Notes under the pieces: generated by a model
What the model saw: the letters and a program-made list of their open reading frames with translations, nothing else
Databases searched by the model: none
Told to the model about the DNA's origin: nothing
Program-made: the position numbers and the translations under genes
Assembly (NCBI GenBank): GCA_965213935.1
Contig: CBDCAO010000012.1
Location: 2,790,001 to 2,854,000 of the forward strand
Source of the DNA: Bin52 sp965213935
GTDB lineage: Bacteria; Pseudomonadota; Alphaproteobacteria; Thalassobaculales; Thalassobaculaceae
Length of the DNA: 64,000 bases
Direction: 5' to 3'
In this document: piece after piece, positions 17,439 through 27,087 of the stretch
Numbering within the stretch: the first letter of the stretch is position 1
Layout of the letters: each line of letters begins with the position of its first letter

Positions 17439-18737
17439 TCAGGCCTCTCTATCCAGCCTGGCGGCGAAGAACCCGTCCATTCCACCGTACCGGGCGAGAT
17501 GGAACGGCATGGTCTGCATGTCGCCGGCCCCGGTCACCGCCGCGTCAAGGCCCCCGATCTCGCCGGCGGTCACCGGTACACGGCGAAGCCCCGGTGCCCG
17601 GCCGAGCAGCGCCTCGATCCGGTCCTCGCCTTCTTCCCTCTGCAACGAACAGGTGCAGTAGACGATGCGGCCGCCGGGGCACACCAGTTCGGTCGCCGCG
17701 TCAAGCAACGCGTCCTGCAGGGCGATCAGCCCCTCGAGATGGCCCGGATGCTTGTTATGCAGGCTGTCAGGGTTCCTGCGAATGGTTCCGGTTCCAAGGC
17801 ACGGTGCATCCACGAGCACGCAGTCAAACGGATGCCCGGCGCGCCACGCGGTCCCGTCCGCCACCAGGGTATGCGCCTTCATGCCGAGCCTGGCCAGGTT
17901 GCGACGCAGGCGGTCAAGCCGAGATTGGGCGCGATCAACGGCCGTTACCCTGGCTCCGGCTGCAACCAGCTGGGCGGTCTTGCCCCCGGGTGCCGCGCAC
18001 AGATCCAGCGCACTCCTGCCATCGAGATCGCCGAACAGACGCACCGGCAACGCCGCCGCCGCATCCTGCACCCACCACGCACCGTCTGCGTACCCGGGCA
18101 GGTCGTTGACCGCTCCACCGAACTTCCTGCGCAGGGTTCCCGTCGGCAGGATCGTCGCATCGAGTTCCCGGGCCCAACGCTCAGCCTCGGTTCCGACCGA
18201 GATGTCAAGCGGCGGGATCGCGAGAGACGCGGCGACCGCCCGCTCGGCGTCCTCGGTCCCGAACCTGTCGATCCAGCTCGAGAGCAACCAGTCAGACACG
18301 TTTCGCGTTTCCGGAACCCCGGCCAGGGTCGCGCCGCCTTCCCGGGCCACACGGCGCAACACCGCGTTTACCAGTCCGCTGAACCGTTCGAGCCCACGCG
18401 ATGTGGTCAGCGAGACAGCGCTGTCGACGCTGGCATGAGCACCCACACCCAGGAACAGCATCTCGGCCGTCGCCAGCCTCAGGATGTCCTGGACCGCGGC
18501 ACCACTTCGCGGCAGCGGCCGGTCAAGAAAGGCATCGAGCACGGCGTCGATCTGGCCGGAGCGCCGCAGCACCGTGGAGACGACGAGCCGCGTGAATGCC
18601 CGGTCCCTGGCCGGCAACCGCCGATAGCCATTGTGGGTCGTCATCTCCCGGTCGAGTGTGCGGCGTCGGGCCAGCACACCACGCAGCATGTCGAACGCCA
18701 CACTGCGAGTCGCGGATATTTCCTGCGCGCGTGCCAT
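17439..18737 (-). CDS. rsmB: 16S rRNA m5C967 methyltransferase RsmB family
   Basis: SAM-dependent methyltransferase with an N-terminal NusB-like RNA-binding domain (about 8-140) and a C-terminal Rossmann methyltransferase domain. It has 432 residues. Motifs: LDLCAAPGGKTAQLVAAGARVTAVD (SAM binding), VLVDAPCLGTGTIRRNPD with one catalytic cysteine, and IVYCTCSLQREEGED with the second cysteine of the m5C mechanism. It is divergent from the SDHAF4-like gene. Confidence 0.93.
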   Translation of the reverse strand: MARAQEISATRSVAFDMLRGVLARRRTLDREMTTHNGYRRLPARDRAFTRLVVSTVLRRSGQIDAVLDAFLDRPLPRSGAAVQDILRLATAEMLFLGVGAHASVDSAVSLTTSRGLERFSGLVNAVLRRVAREGGATLAGVPETRNVSDWLLSSWIDRFGTEDAERAVAASLAIPPLDISVGTEAERWARELDATILPTGTLRRKFGGAVNDLPGYADGAWWVQDAAAALPVRLFGDLDGRSALDLCAAPGGKTAQLVAAGARVTAVDRAQSRLDRLRRNLARLGMKAHTLVADGTAWRAGHPFDCVLVDAPCLGTGTIRRNPDSLHNKHPGHLEGLIALQDALLDAATELVCPGGRIVYCTCSLQREEGEDRIEALLGRAPGLRRVPVTAGEIGGLDAAVTGAGDMQTMPFHLARYGGMDGFFAARLDREA

Positions 18738-18827
18738 CCCGCCTTTCCCCGGGGGCCACGAAACGGCATATCCGCCCCGGGGCCTGCCTGCTTGCCAGGC
18801 TCGATCGTTGCCAGCATAGTGCCCGGC

Positions 18828-19037
18828 ATGACCAGATCAACCCGCCGCTTCACCGTCTCGGCCGTGCGCTCGAGCACCGGCCGGGCGCGGACCGCAGGAC
18901 CGCAATCCGCGTCCACGCCGGCGGCGGACGCAACACCCGCGGCCAGAGTGGAAGTGCCGGAGATCGGCGGCGTCGACGGGCCGGAACCGACGCGCTACGG
19001 GGATTGGGAACACCAGGGTCGGTGCACGGACTTCTGA
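18828..19037 (+). CDS. DUF1674 / SDHAF4-like succinate dehydrogenase assembly protein
   Basis: A 69-residue protein from the ATG at 18828. The last 22 residues, EIGGVDGPEPTRYGDWEHQG then RCTDF, are the hallmark of DUF1674, the domain of the mitochondrial complex II assembly factor SDHAF4, which is common in alphaproteobacteria. The basic, low-complexity N-terminal half is typical. It is divergent from rsmB, as often seen in this group, and lies 33 bp upstream of the MFS gene, possibly co-transcribed. It is readily missed because it sits inside a long spurious frame that runs antisense to rsmB. Confidence 0.85.
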   Translation: MTRSTRRFTVSAVRSSTGRARTAGPQSASTPAADATPAARVEVPEIGGVDGPEPTRYGDWEHQGRCTDF

Positions 19038-19070
19038 GTCTCCGCCTCCCGGCCCCAACGGCCTGACAGG

Positions 19071-20351
19071 GTGCTGCGCATCCAGCGACGGCTGGCGGCC
19101 CGGCTGCCGTTCTACTACGGCTGGGTCGTGCTCGCCTGTACCTGCTGTGCCGGGTTCGCGCGTCAGGGCCCGGCGGTCGCCACGCTCACGATCTTCGTGG
19201 TCCCCATGTCCGGGGAATTCGGCTGGACCGCGTCGGAAATGGCCGGAGCAGTATCGCTGGGCGGTGTGCTGGCGGCTCTCTCCTCGCCGCTGCTCGGTCC
19301 CGTGGTCGACCGGCGCGGAGCCCGGGTAATGCTGTGCGCCGCGGTGCTGATGACCGGGGTCGCGGTCCTGTTGCTGTCGCTCACCTCGTCGCTCCTCGTG
19401 TTCTACCTGCTGTTCTGCATCGCGCGTACCAACTTCGCCGGTCCCTTCGACCTCGGAATCTATGGCGCAGTGAACAGCTGGTTCGTGCATCTGCGGCCGC
19501 TCGCGAACTCGATCGTGACGGTGGCACTGATGGTCGGGCTGACCGCCATGCCCCTGATTGCCCACACCGCGATCGAGGCCGGCAGCTGGCGCACCGGCTG
19601 GATCGCTGTCGGCGTGACCGTGCTGGTCACCGGCTTCGTGCCCACCTTCGTGCTGATGGCGCGTCAGCCCGAGGATCTCGGGCTCGTTCCCGACGGCCGG
19701 TCGCCGGAAAGCTGGCTCGCGTCGGGAACTCGTCCCCATCGCGACCCCGAATACAGTCGGGCGGAGGCCATGCGGACCCCGGCATTCTGGATCCTGCTCG
19801 CCTTCATCATGCTCGCCTACCCTGTCCAGGCCGGGGTCAGCCTGCACCAGGCGCCGCATCTGCTCGAGCGCGGCCTCGATGCGACTTCGACCGCGCTGGT
19901 TGTGAGCCTGTTTTCCTTCGTGTCCGGCGTGACCGGGGTGATCTTCGGCCTCCTCGTCCGCCGGGCCGGAGTCCGCCTCACCCTGTCGCTGACCGGGCTG
20001 TTCCTTGCCGGCGGTACCTTGCTGATGCCAGGAATCGAGACGGTGACCGACGCCGTGCTCTCCTCGATCCTGTTCGGTGCCGGTATCGGCGGGCTGCTGA
20101 CCATCCCGCCGATCGCCTGGGCCGACTACTTCGGGCGCAAGAGCTTCGGGGCGATCCGCGGTGTCGTCCTCACGGTGCAGGTAACCGCACAGGCCGCCGG
20201 ACCCCTGGTATCCGGAGCGCTGCGCGACACCACCGGCAGCTACACGCTGTCTCTGTGGCTGTTCGCCGCCGTCTCCCTGCTTTCCGCAGCACTGGTGCTC
20301 GCGGCACCGCCGCCGGTCAGAACAGCCCCTCGACCTGCCCCTCGTCGTTGA
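19071..20351 (+). CDS. MFS transporter (monocarboxylate/oxalate-type)
   Basis: The protein has 426 residues with about 12 membrane helices and the N-terminal PFYYGWVVLACTCCAGFARQG typical of the OFA/MCT-like subgroup. The loop 2-3 motif (LLGPVVDRRGARVML) is present. The start is GTG at 19071. It lies just downstream of the SDHAF4-like gene. The last 35 bp overlap the 3' end of the convergent fhs gene. Substrate is not determined; relatives move small organic anions. Confidence 0.88.
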   Translation: MLRIQRRLAARLPFYYGWVVLACTCCAGFARQGPAVATLTIFVVPMSGEFGWTASEMAGAVSLGGVLAALSSPLLGPVVDRRGARVMLCAAVLMTGVAVLLLSLTSSLLVFYLLFCIARTNFAGPFDLGIYGAVNSWFVHLRPLANSIVTVALMVGLTAMPLIAHTAIEAGSWRTGWIAVGVTVLVTGFVPTFVLMARQPEDLGLVPDGRSPESWLASGTRPHRDPEYSRAEAMRTPAFWILLAFIMLAYPVQAGVSLHQAPHLLERGLDATSTALVVSLFSFVSGVTGVIFGLLVRRAGVRLTLSLTGLFLAGGTLLMPGIETVTDAVLSSILFGAGIGGLLTIPPIAWADYFGRKSFGAIRGVVLTVQVTAQAAGPLVSGALRDTTGSYTLSLWLFAAVSLLSAALVLAAPPPVRTAPRPAPRR

Positions 20352-21990
20352 GCGTGATCTTCGTGGCCGCCGGAACCCGCGGCAATCCGGGCATGGTCAT
20401 GATGTCGCCCGCAATCGCGACCACGAATTCGGCGCCGTTCGACAGCCGGACCTCGCGGATGGGAAGTTCGTGTCCGGACGGGGCGCCCTTGGCCGCGGGG
20501 TCGGTCGAGAAACTGTACTGGGTCTTGGCGATGCAGACCGGCAGGTGTCCGAGGCCCATCGCCTCCCACTCCCGGAGCTGGCCGGCAACCCGGGCCGGCG
20601 CCGAGACGTCGTCGGCATGGTAGATCGTGGTCGCGATGGCGCGGATCTTGTCCAGCAGCGGCATGTCGTCGGGATAGATCGGGCGGAAGTCGGCCTGTCC
20701 GCTCTCGGCCAGCTCGACCACCGCGTGGGCCAGGTCCTCCGCACCGCGGCCGCCATCGGCCCAGTGGGTGCACATCACCGCCTCGACCCCGTGGCTCCTG
20801 AGCACGTCCTGGACCGCGGCGATCTCGTCGTCGGTATCGCCCGAGAACCGGTTCAGCGCCACCACCACCGGCACCCCGAACTTCTGGGTGTTCAGCACGT
20901 GCCGCTCGATGTTCACCGCGCCGCGCCGTGCCGCTTCGACGTTCTCGGCGCCAAGGTCGTCGCGTTCGACACCGCCGTGCATCTTCAGCGCCCGGATGGT
21001 TCCGACCACCACCGCCGCATCGGGTCGCAGTCCGGCCTTGCGGCACTTGATGTCGAAGAACTTCTCGGCTCCGAGATCGGCTCCGAAACCGGCCTCGGTC
21101 ACCACGTACTCGGCGAGCTTCAACCCGACCCGGGTCGCCATGACCGAGTTGCATCCGTGCGCGATGTTGGCGAACGGCCCGCCGTGGATGAAGGCTGGGT
21201 TGTTCTCGAGCGTCTGGACCAGGTTGGGCGACAACGCATCCTTCAGCAGGACGGTCATGGCGCCGTCTGCCTCGATGTCACGGGCATGGACCGGAGTCCG
21301 GCCCCTGGTATAGCCAACGATGATGTTGCCGAGGCGGCGGCGCATGTCGTCGAGGTCGCTTGAGAGGCAGAAGATCGCCATCACCTCCGACGCAACGACG
21401 ATGTCGAACCCGTCCTCGCGCGGAAAACCGTTCGCCACCCCGCCCAGCGATCCGACGATCGAGCGCAGGGCACGATCGTTCATGTCGAGCGCCCGTCGCC
21501 AGCTGATCCGGCGTTCGTCGAGCTCGAAGGCGTTGCCCCAGTAGATGTGGTTGTCGACCATGGCTGCGAGCAGGTTGTTCGCGGCCCCGATCGCGTGGAA
21601 GTCGCCGGTAAAGTGGAGGTTGATGTCCTCCATGGGCACCACCTGGGCGTAGCCGCCGCCGGCCGCACCGCCCTTGACGCCGAAGCACGGCCCGAGACTC
21701 GGCTCCCGCAGGCACATGATCGCCTTCTTGCCGATCCGGTTCAGCGCATCGCCGAGGCCGACGGAAGTAGTGGTCTTGCCCTCGCCCGCCGGCGTCGGAT
21801 TGATGCCGGTGACCAGGATCAGCTTGCCGTCCGGGCGATCCTGCAGCGAACGGACGTAGTCCATGGAGACCTTGGCCTTGTAGTGGCCGTAGGGGTCGAG
21901 CGAGTCCGCCGGGATACCCAGGGTAGCCCCCACCTCGAGGATCGGCTTCATCCTCGCTTCGCGTGCAATCTCGATGTCGGACTTGACCAT
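20317..21990 (-). CDS. fhs: Formate-tetrahydrofolate ligase
   Basis: ATP-dependent synthesis of 10-formyl-THF from formate. It has 557 residues with the P-loop TPAGEGKTTTSVGLGDAL (about 67-84), the N-terminal IPADSLDPYGHYKAKV, and GPFANIAHGCNSVMATR. Length is typical. The start at 21990 is preceded by a GGGGAGAATT stretch. It overlaps the end of the MFS gene by 35 bp in convergent orientation. It supplies one-carbon units and, in methylotroph relatives, handles formate assimilation. Confidence 0.96.
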   Translation of the reverse strand: MVKSDIEIAREARMKPILEVGATLGIPADSLDPYGHYKAKVSMDYVRSLQDRPDGKLILVTGINPTPAGEGKTTTSVGLGDALNRIGKKAIMCLREPSLGPCFGVKGGAAGGGYAQVVPMEDINLHFTGDFHAIGAANNLLAAMVDNHIYWGNAFELDERRISWRRALDMNDRALRSIVGSLGGVANGFPREDGFDIVVASEVMAIFCLSSDLDDMRRRLGNIIVGYTRGRTPVHARDIEADGAMTVLLKDALSPNLVQTLENNPAFIHGGPFANIAHGCNSVMATRVGLKLAEYVVTEAGFGADLGAEKFFDIKCRKAGLRPDAAVVVGTIRALKMHGGVERDDLGAENVEAARRGAVNIERHVLNTQKFGVPVVVALNRFSGDTDDEIAAVQDVLRSHGVEAVMCTHWADGGRGAEDLAHAVVELAESGQADFRPIYPDDMPLLDKIRAIATTIYHADDVSAPARVAGQLREWEAMGLGHLPVCIAKTQYSFSTDPAAKGAPSGHELPIREVRLSNGAEFVVAIAGDIMTMPGLPRVPAATKITLNDEGQVEGLF

Positions 21991-22086
21991 GATCGAATTC
22001 TCCCCTGCGCAGATAACGGCCCGGACGGCATGGATGTACCGCAGGCATAGTACACGCGACTTCGGACAGTCACGGCGTGCCGACTG

Positions 22087-22815
22087 CTACCACAGCGCGC
22101 GTGTGAGTGCCGCAAGCGAAGTGTGCTGGTTCCCGTCGGCGTCGAAATTCGACGGGTCGAGCCAGCGCTCGTGACACGCCCGGACCGCCGGCCACTCCTC
22201 TTCGGTCAGCGAGAACCATGCGGTGTCCCGGTTGCATCCCTTGATCACGATGTGGTTCAGAAAGGTGCCCTCGTAGCGGAACCCGAGGCGAAGCGCCGCT
22301 GCGCGCGACGGGGCGTTCAGCGCGTTGCACTTCCATTCCAGCCGCCGGTAACGACAGGTTCCAAGCACGTGCTGCATCATCAGGCACAGCGCCTCGGTGG
22401 CATGCCGGCTGCGTTGCCATGCACGACCGAACCAGATGTTACCGATCTCCCCGACGCCGACCATCGGGCGCAGTTCCATGAAACTGCCCATGCCGCCCGG
22501 CTCGCCACTGGCGCGGTCGCGGTAGACCATGAATACCGGGTCCCGGGATGCGGCGCAGTCGGCAAGCCAGTCCTTGACCGCGGCCACCTCCGCAAACGGT
22601 CCGTAGGCCAGGTAGTCCCAGATCCGGTCGGGGTCACTGCCCTCGCGGCCGATCCTGAAGATCGCGTCTGCATCGCGCGCCGGGTCGACCGGCTCGACGG
22701 TCACACAGCGTCCATGCAGGACCGGACCGGTAATGGAACCGCGCCCCGCGTCCGCGACAGGTCGGCCATCGATTCCGCGCCTTCCGGCAGCGCTCGCACG
22801 TTCGTTGTCGTTCAT
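22087..22815 (-). CDS. GNAT acetyltransferase (RimJ/RimL type)
   Basis: The protein has 242 residues from the ATG at 22815 (MNDNERASAAG). A GNAT domain spans about 30-200: LHGRCVTVEPVDPARDAD at the start, VGEIGNIWFGRAWQRSRHATEALCLMM (the acetyl-CoA binding Q/R-x-x-x-A region) and NAPSRAAALRLGFRYEGTFLNHIV near the end. Relatives acetylate N-termini or small amines; the target is unknown. It lies 14 bp after the gamma-glutamyltransferase-like gene and is probably co-transcribed. Confidence 0.85.
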   Translation of the reverse strand: MNDNERASAAGRRGIDGRPVADAGRGSITGPVLHGRCVTVEPVDPARDADAIFRIGREGSDPDRIWDYLAYGPFAEVAAVKDWLADCAASRDPVFMVYRDRASGEPGGMGSFMELRPMVGVGEIGNIWFGRAWQRSRHATEALCLMMQHVLGTCRYRRLEWKCNALNAPSRAAALRLGFRYEGTFLNHIVIKGCNRDTAWFSLTEEEWPAVRACHERWLDPSNFDADGNQHTSLAALTRALW

Positions 22816-22829
22816 CACGGTCACCCCGT

Positions 22830-24407
22830 TCACGCCACTGCCACCGCAGCGGCAGGCGATGGTATGTGAATTCCCCCGACACACCCCTGCCCCTCCCGGT
22901 TCACCATGGCGCCGGAGGGCGTGGCGTAGAGCGACGGCCAGGCGGTTGCGGGCCATGACCGCACCGGTGCGACCGTTTCGAGCGCCGCAACGGTCGCCTC
23001 GCCGAGGCGGTCGTCGTGGACGATGTGGTCGATCCCCGACACGTCGATGCGGGGCGCGGCAATGGCACTGCCAAGGTCCATGCCGAGGTCGTTGACGAAG
23101 GACGCCAACTGGAAGACCGCAGGCAGGATCCGCCGTCCTCCGGATGCGCCGAACCCGAACCAGGGCATGCCTCCCCTCGTCGCCACCATCGGACACATGT
23201 TGGAAAGCGGTCGCCTGCCGGGAGCGATCGAGTTGGCGCGTCCGGGACGCGGATCGAACCAGTAGATGCCGTTGTTCATCAGCACGCCGGTGTCAGGCAG
23301 GGTCAGCCGGGAGCCGAATCGCGACAGCAGCGTGGTGGTGAGCATGACCAGGTTGCCCGCCCCGTCGGCAGCACTCACATGGGTGGTACAGCTCTTCTCG
23401 CCCGAATCACCGGCGTGACCCATGGTGGCGAGCCGGTGGCGGTAGGCCGCGATCAGGGCCCGTGCGTAGGAGGCGTAGCGATCGCCTTCCGGTGTCTCCG
23501 GCCCGATCGCGGCGAGGCGCGAGATAGCGTCAACGAAGGTCGGACCGGCGGTCAGGCCCGGCGGGACGTAGTATCGAACCCCGCCACGGTCGACACCAAG
23601 CGGGTCAACGACACGGGCCCGGTACGACGCGAGATCATCGCTCGAAAGCACCCCTCCGGCGGCCTGCACCTCCCCGGCGATGTCCCGTGCCAGCGCACCC
23701 TCGTAGAACGCACGCGGTCCCTCGCCGGAAAGCCGTGCAAGCGTACGCTGCAGGGCCGGCATCGGCAGCAACGGCACCCGGTCCTCGGCCGGCATCACCG
23801 GCGGATGGCCTCCCGGCAGCCACAGTGCGCTGGATGCCGGATAGCGTGCGAGCACCCCGGCCTCGGCAGCGACGGACAGCGTCGTCCACCACGTCACCTT
23901 GTGACCGCGTTCGGCCAACGCAAGTGCCGGCGCGATCACCTGCCTCCAGGACCTGGTCCCGAAGCGCTCGAGTGCCAGCGCATAGCCGGCAACCGAACCC
24001 GGAACCGCGATCGAGTGCGGGCCGTGCACGTTCGCATCGTCCCGGACCGCCGGCCAGGCGAACATGTCGCCCCCGGCAGTCCCGGTCAGCGGGTAGCTGC
24101 CGGGATCGAGCTTCGCGGGTGCCTTCATGCCGAAGTCGACCACCCGGACCGCCCGTTCGCGTGCGATCCAGGCCACGAGAAACCCGCCGCCACCCAGTCC
24201 GCTCATCCATGGTTCGGTAACGGTCAGCGCAAACGCGGTGGCGATTGCGGCGTCGATCGCGTTGCCGCCGTCGCGCAGCATTTCCGCTCCGACCTCGGCC
24301 GCCTCCGCTTCCTGGGTTGCAACAACGCCGCGTGCGCTCGAGCGTGGCGGTTTGGACAGTGCCCAGGTCTCGAGCGGACCATTGGCTGACGGGTTCATGT
24401 CCTGCAT
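22830..24407 (-). CDS. ggt: Gamma-glutamyltransferase family protein
   Basis: An Ntn-hydrolase of the gamma-glutamyltransferase/cephalosporin acylase family. It has 525 residues. The autoproteolysis site is visible as SCTTHVSAADGAGN, where a Thr becomes the new N-terminus of the small subunit. Other signatures are GGNAIDAAIATAFALTVTEPWMSGLGGGGF and a RRPLSNMCPMV stretch. No convincing signal peptide is seen (the start is MQDMNPSANGPLETW), so a cytoplasmic role is possible. Substrate is uncertain: glutathione or another gamma-glutamyl or acylamide compound. Confidence 0.9.
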   Translation of the reverse strand: MQDMNPSANGPLETWALSKPPRSSARGVVATQEAEAAEVGAEMLRDGGNAIDAAIATAFALTVTEPWMSGLGGGGFLVAWIARERAVRVVDFGMKAPAKLDPGSYPLTGTAGGDMFAWPAVRDDANVHGPHSIAVPGSVAGYALALERFGTRSWRQVIAPALALAERGHKVTWWTTLSVAAEAGVLARYPASSALWLPGGHPPVMPAEDRVPLLPMPALQRTLARLSGEGPRAFYEGALARDIAGEVQAAGGVLSSDDLASYRARVVDPLGVDRGGVRYYVPPGLTAGPTFVDAISRLAAIGPETPEGDRYASYARALIAAYRHRLATMGHAGDSGEKSCTTHVSAADGAGNLVMLTTTLLSRFGSRLTLPDTGVLMNNGIYWFDPRPGRANSIAPGRRPLSNMCPMVATRGGMPWFGFGASGGRRILPAVFQLASFVNDLGMDLGSAIAAPRIDVSGIDHIVHDDRLGEATVAALETVAPVRSWPATAWPSLYATPSGAMVNREGQGCVGGIHIPSPAAAVAVA

Positions 24408-24596
24408 CTCACTCCCGGGAACACGGTACGAACGGCAACGACCGCGAGCCTAGCACGAAGCGTGGAGACAGGAAGTCGATTGCCGGCCCCGGACGCGAAG
24501 ACGCGCCGCCCGGTCCGCGGCCTGCGCTCGGCGTGCACGCGCGTGCAATCGCGCAGCGGCAGTTGGCGGCGACCGTTGCGCGTCGACCACACCCTG

Positions 24597-25523
24597 TCAG
24601 GACGGCGAGGACCGGTCCGGCGGCGGAACGTCCGCGAGCTTCGGCGCAATCAGGCGCTCGCACGGAACGTCGCGGCTGATCAGCCCGCCCGAGATCAGGC
24701 CCAGCTTGAGCCTCACCATCGCCTCGACACCGAGTTCGGTGGTCCGCGTCCACACTCCGGAGGTCCGGTACCGTCCGATGATGCGCGCAACCGCCGCCGC
24801 CTCCAGGTCGGGGAAGAAGGACCGGACCTCGGCGGCGATCCCGGCCTCGGGTTCCACGGCGAGTGCCGCCAGCGTCCGCTCCATGGCCCGGGCCATCGCC
24901 CGACAGGCGGCGTGCTGCTGGGCGGCAAACCGGGCGGTGGTGTAGAAGGTGGTGTAGGCGACCGGGCCGCGGTCGGCGAACCGGTGCCAGACATGGGCAC
25001 CCGCCGTCTCCAGCGCGACATCGAGCCACGGCTCGAACAGCTGGACCACATCGCAGTCGCCCCGGCGCAGCGCCTCGATGTTCGCCGCCATCGTGCCGTC
25101 GCAGATGCGGTCAAGCGACGCCGGATCGATACCGGCCCGGCGCAGGTCCTCCTGGAAGCACATCCACGGCGTCGGCACCTCGCTCACCGTCGCCACCCGC
25201 ATGGCGGTCAGGTCGGAGAACCGGAACCCGGGACGCGGTTCGCGTCCGACCAGGGTGAAGGGTTCGCGCCCGACCACCTGGCAGAAACACACCAGCGTGC
25301 ACAGCGGATCGCGGTCATGGTGCATCATGACCCGCATCGGTCCGCCCCAGGAAACGTCGGCCTCGCCTTCCAGCAGCGCCTCGGGAGTGCGGGTCGGGGC
25401 CGGAGACAGGCGGATGTCGACGTCCAGCCCCTCGGCGGCGAAGGCGCCGCGCGCCTGCGCCAGGTAGTAGGGGATGTAGACCGGTGCGCGCATGTTCTCC
25501 AGCAACCGGATCGTCCGTGTCAT
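24597..25523 (-). CDS. NMT1/THI5-type ABC transporter substrate-binding protein (no signal peptide)
   Basis: The protein has 308 residues from the ATG at 25523 (MTRTIRLLENMRAPVYIPYY). The fold signatures are PYYLAQARGAFAAEGLDVDI, EADVSWGGPMRVM and WMCFQEDLRRAGIDP, of the NMT1/SsuA-like group that binds pyrimidines, nitrate, taurine or similar ligands. No signal peptide is visible, which is odd for a periplasmic receptor, and no permease or ATPase gene accompanies it. Its start overlaps the upstream phosphodiesterase-like gene's stop (TCATG at 25520-25523), so the two are translationally coupled. It may be an enzyme-like or soluble member. Confidence 0.75.
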   Translation of the reverse strand: MTRTIRLLENMRAPVYIPYYLAQARGAFAAEGLDVDIRLSPAPTRTPEALLEGEADVSWGGPMRVMMHHDRDPLCTLVCFCQVVGREPFTLVGREPRPGFRFSDLTAMRVATVSEVPTPWMCFQEDLRRAGIDPASLDRICDGTMAANIEALRRGDCDVVQLFEPWLDVALETAGAHVWHRFADRGPVAYTTFYTTARFAAQQHAACRAMARAMERTLAALAVEPEAGIAAEVRSFFPDLEAAAVARIIGRYRTSGVWTRTTELGVEAMVRLKLGLISGGLISRDVPCERLIAPKLADVPPPDRSSPS

Positions 25524-26962
25524 GCGAGCCTCCTTCCGCCGCGCAGCCGCGGCGACCGTTGCCCGTCGATCCGGGCGACGGTGAGCTGCTGGACATGGCC
25601 GCCCGCTCGCGAGCACAGGATGTCCTCGCGCCAGGCAGGCGCCACGGCTGCGCCCGTTAATGCCTCGTGCAGCACCCGGCCCGTCGCCGTCCGCGGGGAC
25701 GCAACGCCGAGCAGGTGGAGCATGGTCGGGGCGATGTCGATGACCCCGGCCGGGCTGTCGATACGGCCCGACGGCACCACACCGTCGCCTCCGAACACCA
25801 GCAGGGTTCCCAGCTCGATCGCGTGCAACCCGCCGTGCAGCCCGCCGCCCGGCGGAATGTCGGGGTTGTCCGCAACGCAGGTGCCCGGGTAGCCCCAGTC
25901 GTTGGCCGCGTCAGTGGTCCGGAGCGTAAAGGCGACGTCGGCGGAGCGCTCGTTGGACACGCCGACCGCCTCCATCGCCAGGGTTCCCTCGATGCCGGTG
26001 CGGCTCAGGATCAGCCCGCACCAGTCCTGTTCGGCAAGGAACCCGACCACCCGGGCGACGAGGGAGGGATCGCGGTCGCGCACCACGAGATGACTGCTGT
26101 AGCCGGACCTGATCGCGAGATCACCGTCAGGCCCGACCCGGAAACCGCCGCCGCACAGGGCGCCTGCCACGTCGACCTGCCCGGTAACCGTGATCTGCCC
26201 GTGGTCGGAGGCGGCGACCAGGCGCCAGCCGGCCGCCCTGCCCTCTGCGTCCCACCAGTCGAGGATCCGGCCGAACGCGGCGTCGACCGCCCGAAGGGCC
26301 GCCAGGCTCTCGGGCGAACCGATGCCGCGGTAGTGGAAGGTGAGATCGGGTTCGTTGAACCAGAGAACCTGCAGGTCGGCGTCGTGGTGCGGAATGAAGT
26401 GTTCGAGCAGCACGCGGGTGACGTAGGCGGTCACTCCCGAATCCGGGAAGGTCCGGGCCGGCGGAGGACCGAAACGCCCGACGATCGCCCGGTGGTCGGC
26501 GGCCCGGCTCGAAACAGCATCCGACTGGGTCGAGAACACCGGCTGGCCGAGTTCGTCCGCATGCAGGTCGAGCAGCATCGCGTTGCCCCGGGTGCCGGCG
26601 GTCACGACCGCGTAGCGTCGATGCGCCCGGGCGAGGCACTCGCCCAGGGTCTCGGCCCTGTGCACCCGGCCGTAGATGCGCCGGGCCCGGGCCATGCCCT
26701 CGACGTCGGATGTATCGAACGGTCCGGGAAGACCGAGCGCCGGGTCGAGGAAGCTGTTGGCCATGATGCCGTGACCCTCGGGAAAGGCACCGGTGACCAG
26801 GCTCGAGACCTGAACCCGGGTCTCGGACGGAAAGGCGGCGGAGCTGTTCGGAAACTCGCACCAGGAGTTGCGGAACCGGTGCAGCCGCGGCATCAGTTCG
26901 GGCCGGACCATGTCACGGCGCAGCCCGTCAAACAGGCAGAACAACACTCGGGGACGGGACAT
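25520..26962 (-). CDS. Alkaline phosphatase superfamily phosphodiesterase
   Basis: The protein has 480 residues of the type I phosphodiesterase/nucleotide pyrophosphatase (alkaline phosphatase-like) family. The N-terminus RVLFCLFDGLRRDMVRPELM carries the metal-binding Asp. The nucleophile region is NSSAAFPSETRVQVSSLVTG, and the second metal site is VAASDHGQITVTG. Bacterial relatives hydrolyse phosphonoacetate, nucleotides or phosphodiesters. No signal peptide is seen, so it is probably cytoplasmic. It overlaps the NMT1-type gene by 4 bp. Confidence 0.85.
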   Translation of the reverse strand: MSRPRVLFCLFDGLRRDMVRPELMPRLHRFRNSWCEFPNSSAAFPSETRVQVSSLVTGAFPEGHGIMANSFLDPALGLPGPFDTSDVEGMARARRIYGRVHRAETLGECLARAHRRYAVVTAGTRGNAMLLDLHADELGQPVFSTQSDAVSSRAADHRAIVGRFGPPPARTFPDSGVTAYVTRVLLEHFIPHHDADLQVLWFNEPDLTFHYRGIGSPESLAALRAVDAAFGRILDWWDAEGRAAGWRLVAASDHGQITVTGQVDVAGALCGGGFRVGPDGDLAIRSGYSSHLVVRDRDPSLVARVVGFLAEQDWCGLILSRTGIEGTLAMEAVGVSNERSADVAFTLRTTDAANDWGYPGTCVADNPDIPPGGGLHGGLHAIELGTLLVFGGDGVVPSGRIDSPAGVIDIAPTMLHLLGVASPRTATGRVLHEALTGAAVAPAWREDILCSRAGGHVQQLTVARIDGQRSPRLRGGRRLA

Positions 26963-27044
26963 GGCGCAAGCCGCGGCTGTTCACGTGGCCAGAGCGCCGG
27001 CAGCACTCCGACAGGGCGCCATTCTGACAACACGGAACGGACGT

Positions 27045-27064
27045 GAAAAGACCCGCGCGCGGGC
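27045..27064 (-). terminator. Possible terminator after the TRAP transporter operon
   Basis: On the minus strand a GC palindrome CCCGCGCGCGGG (27052-27063) is followed by TCTTTTC, 24 bp after the DctM stop. The stem is short with essentially no loop, so it is a weak call. Confidence 0.35.
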
Positions 27065-27087
27065 TCCAGGCAGGATCATGACCCCGA

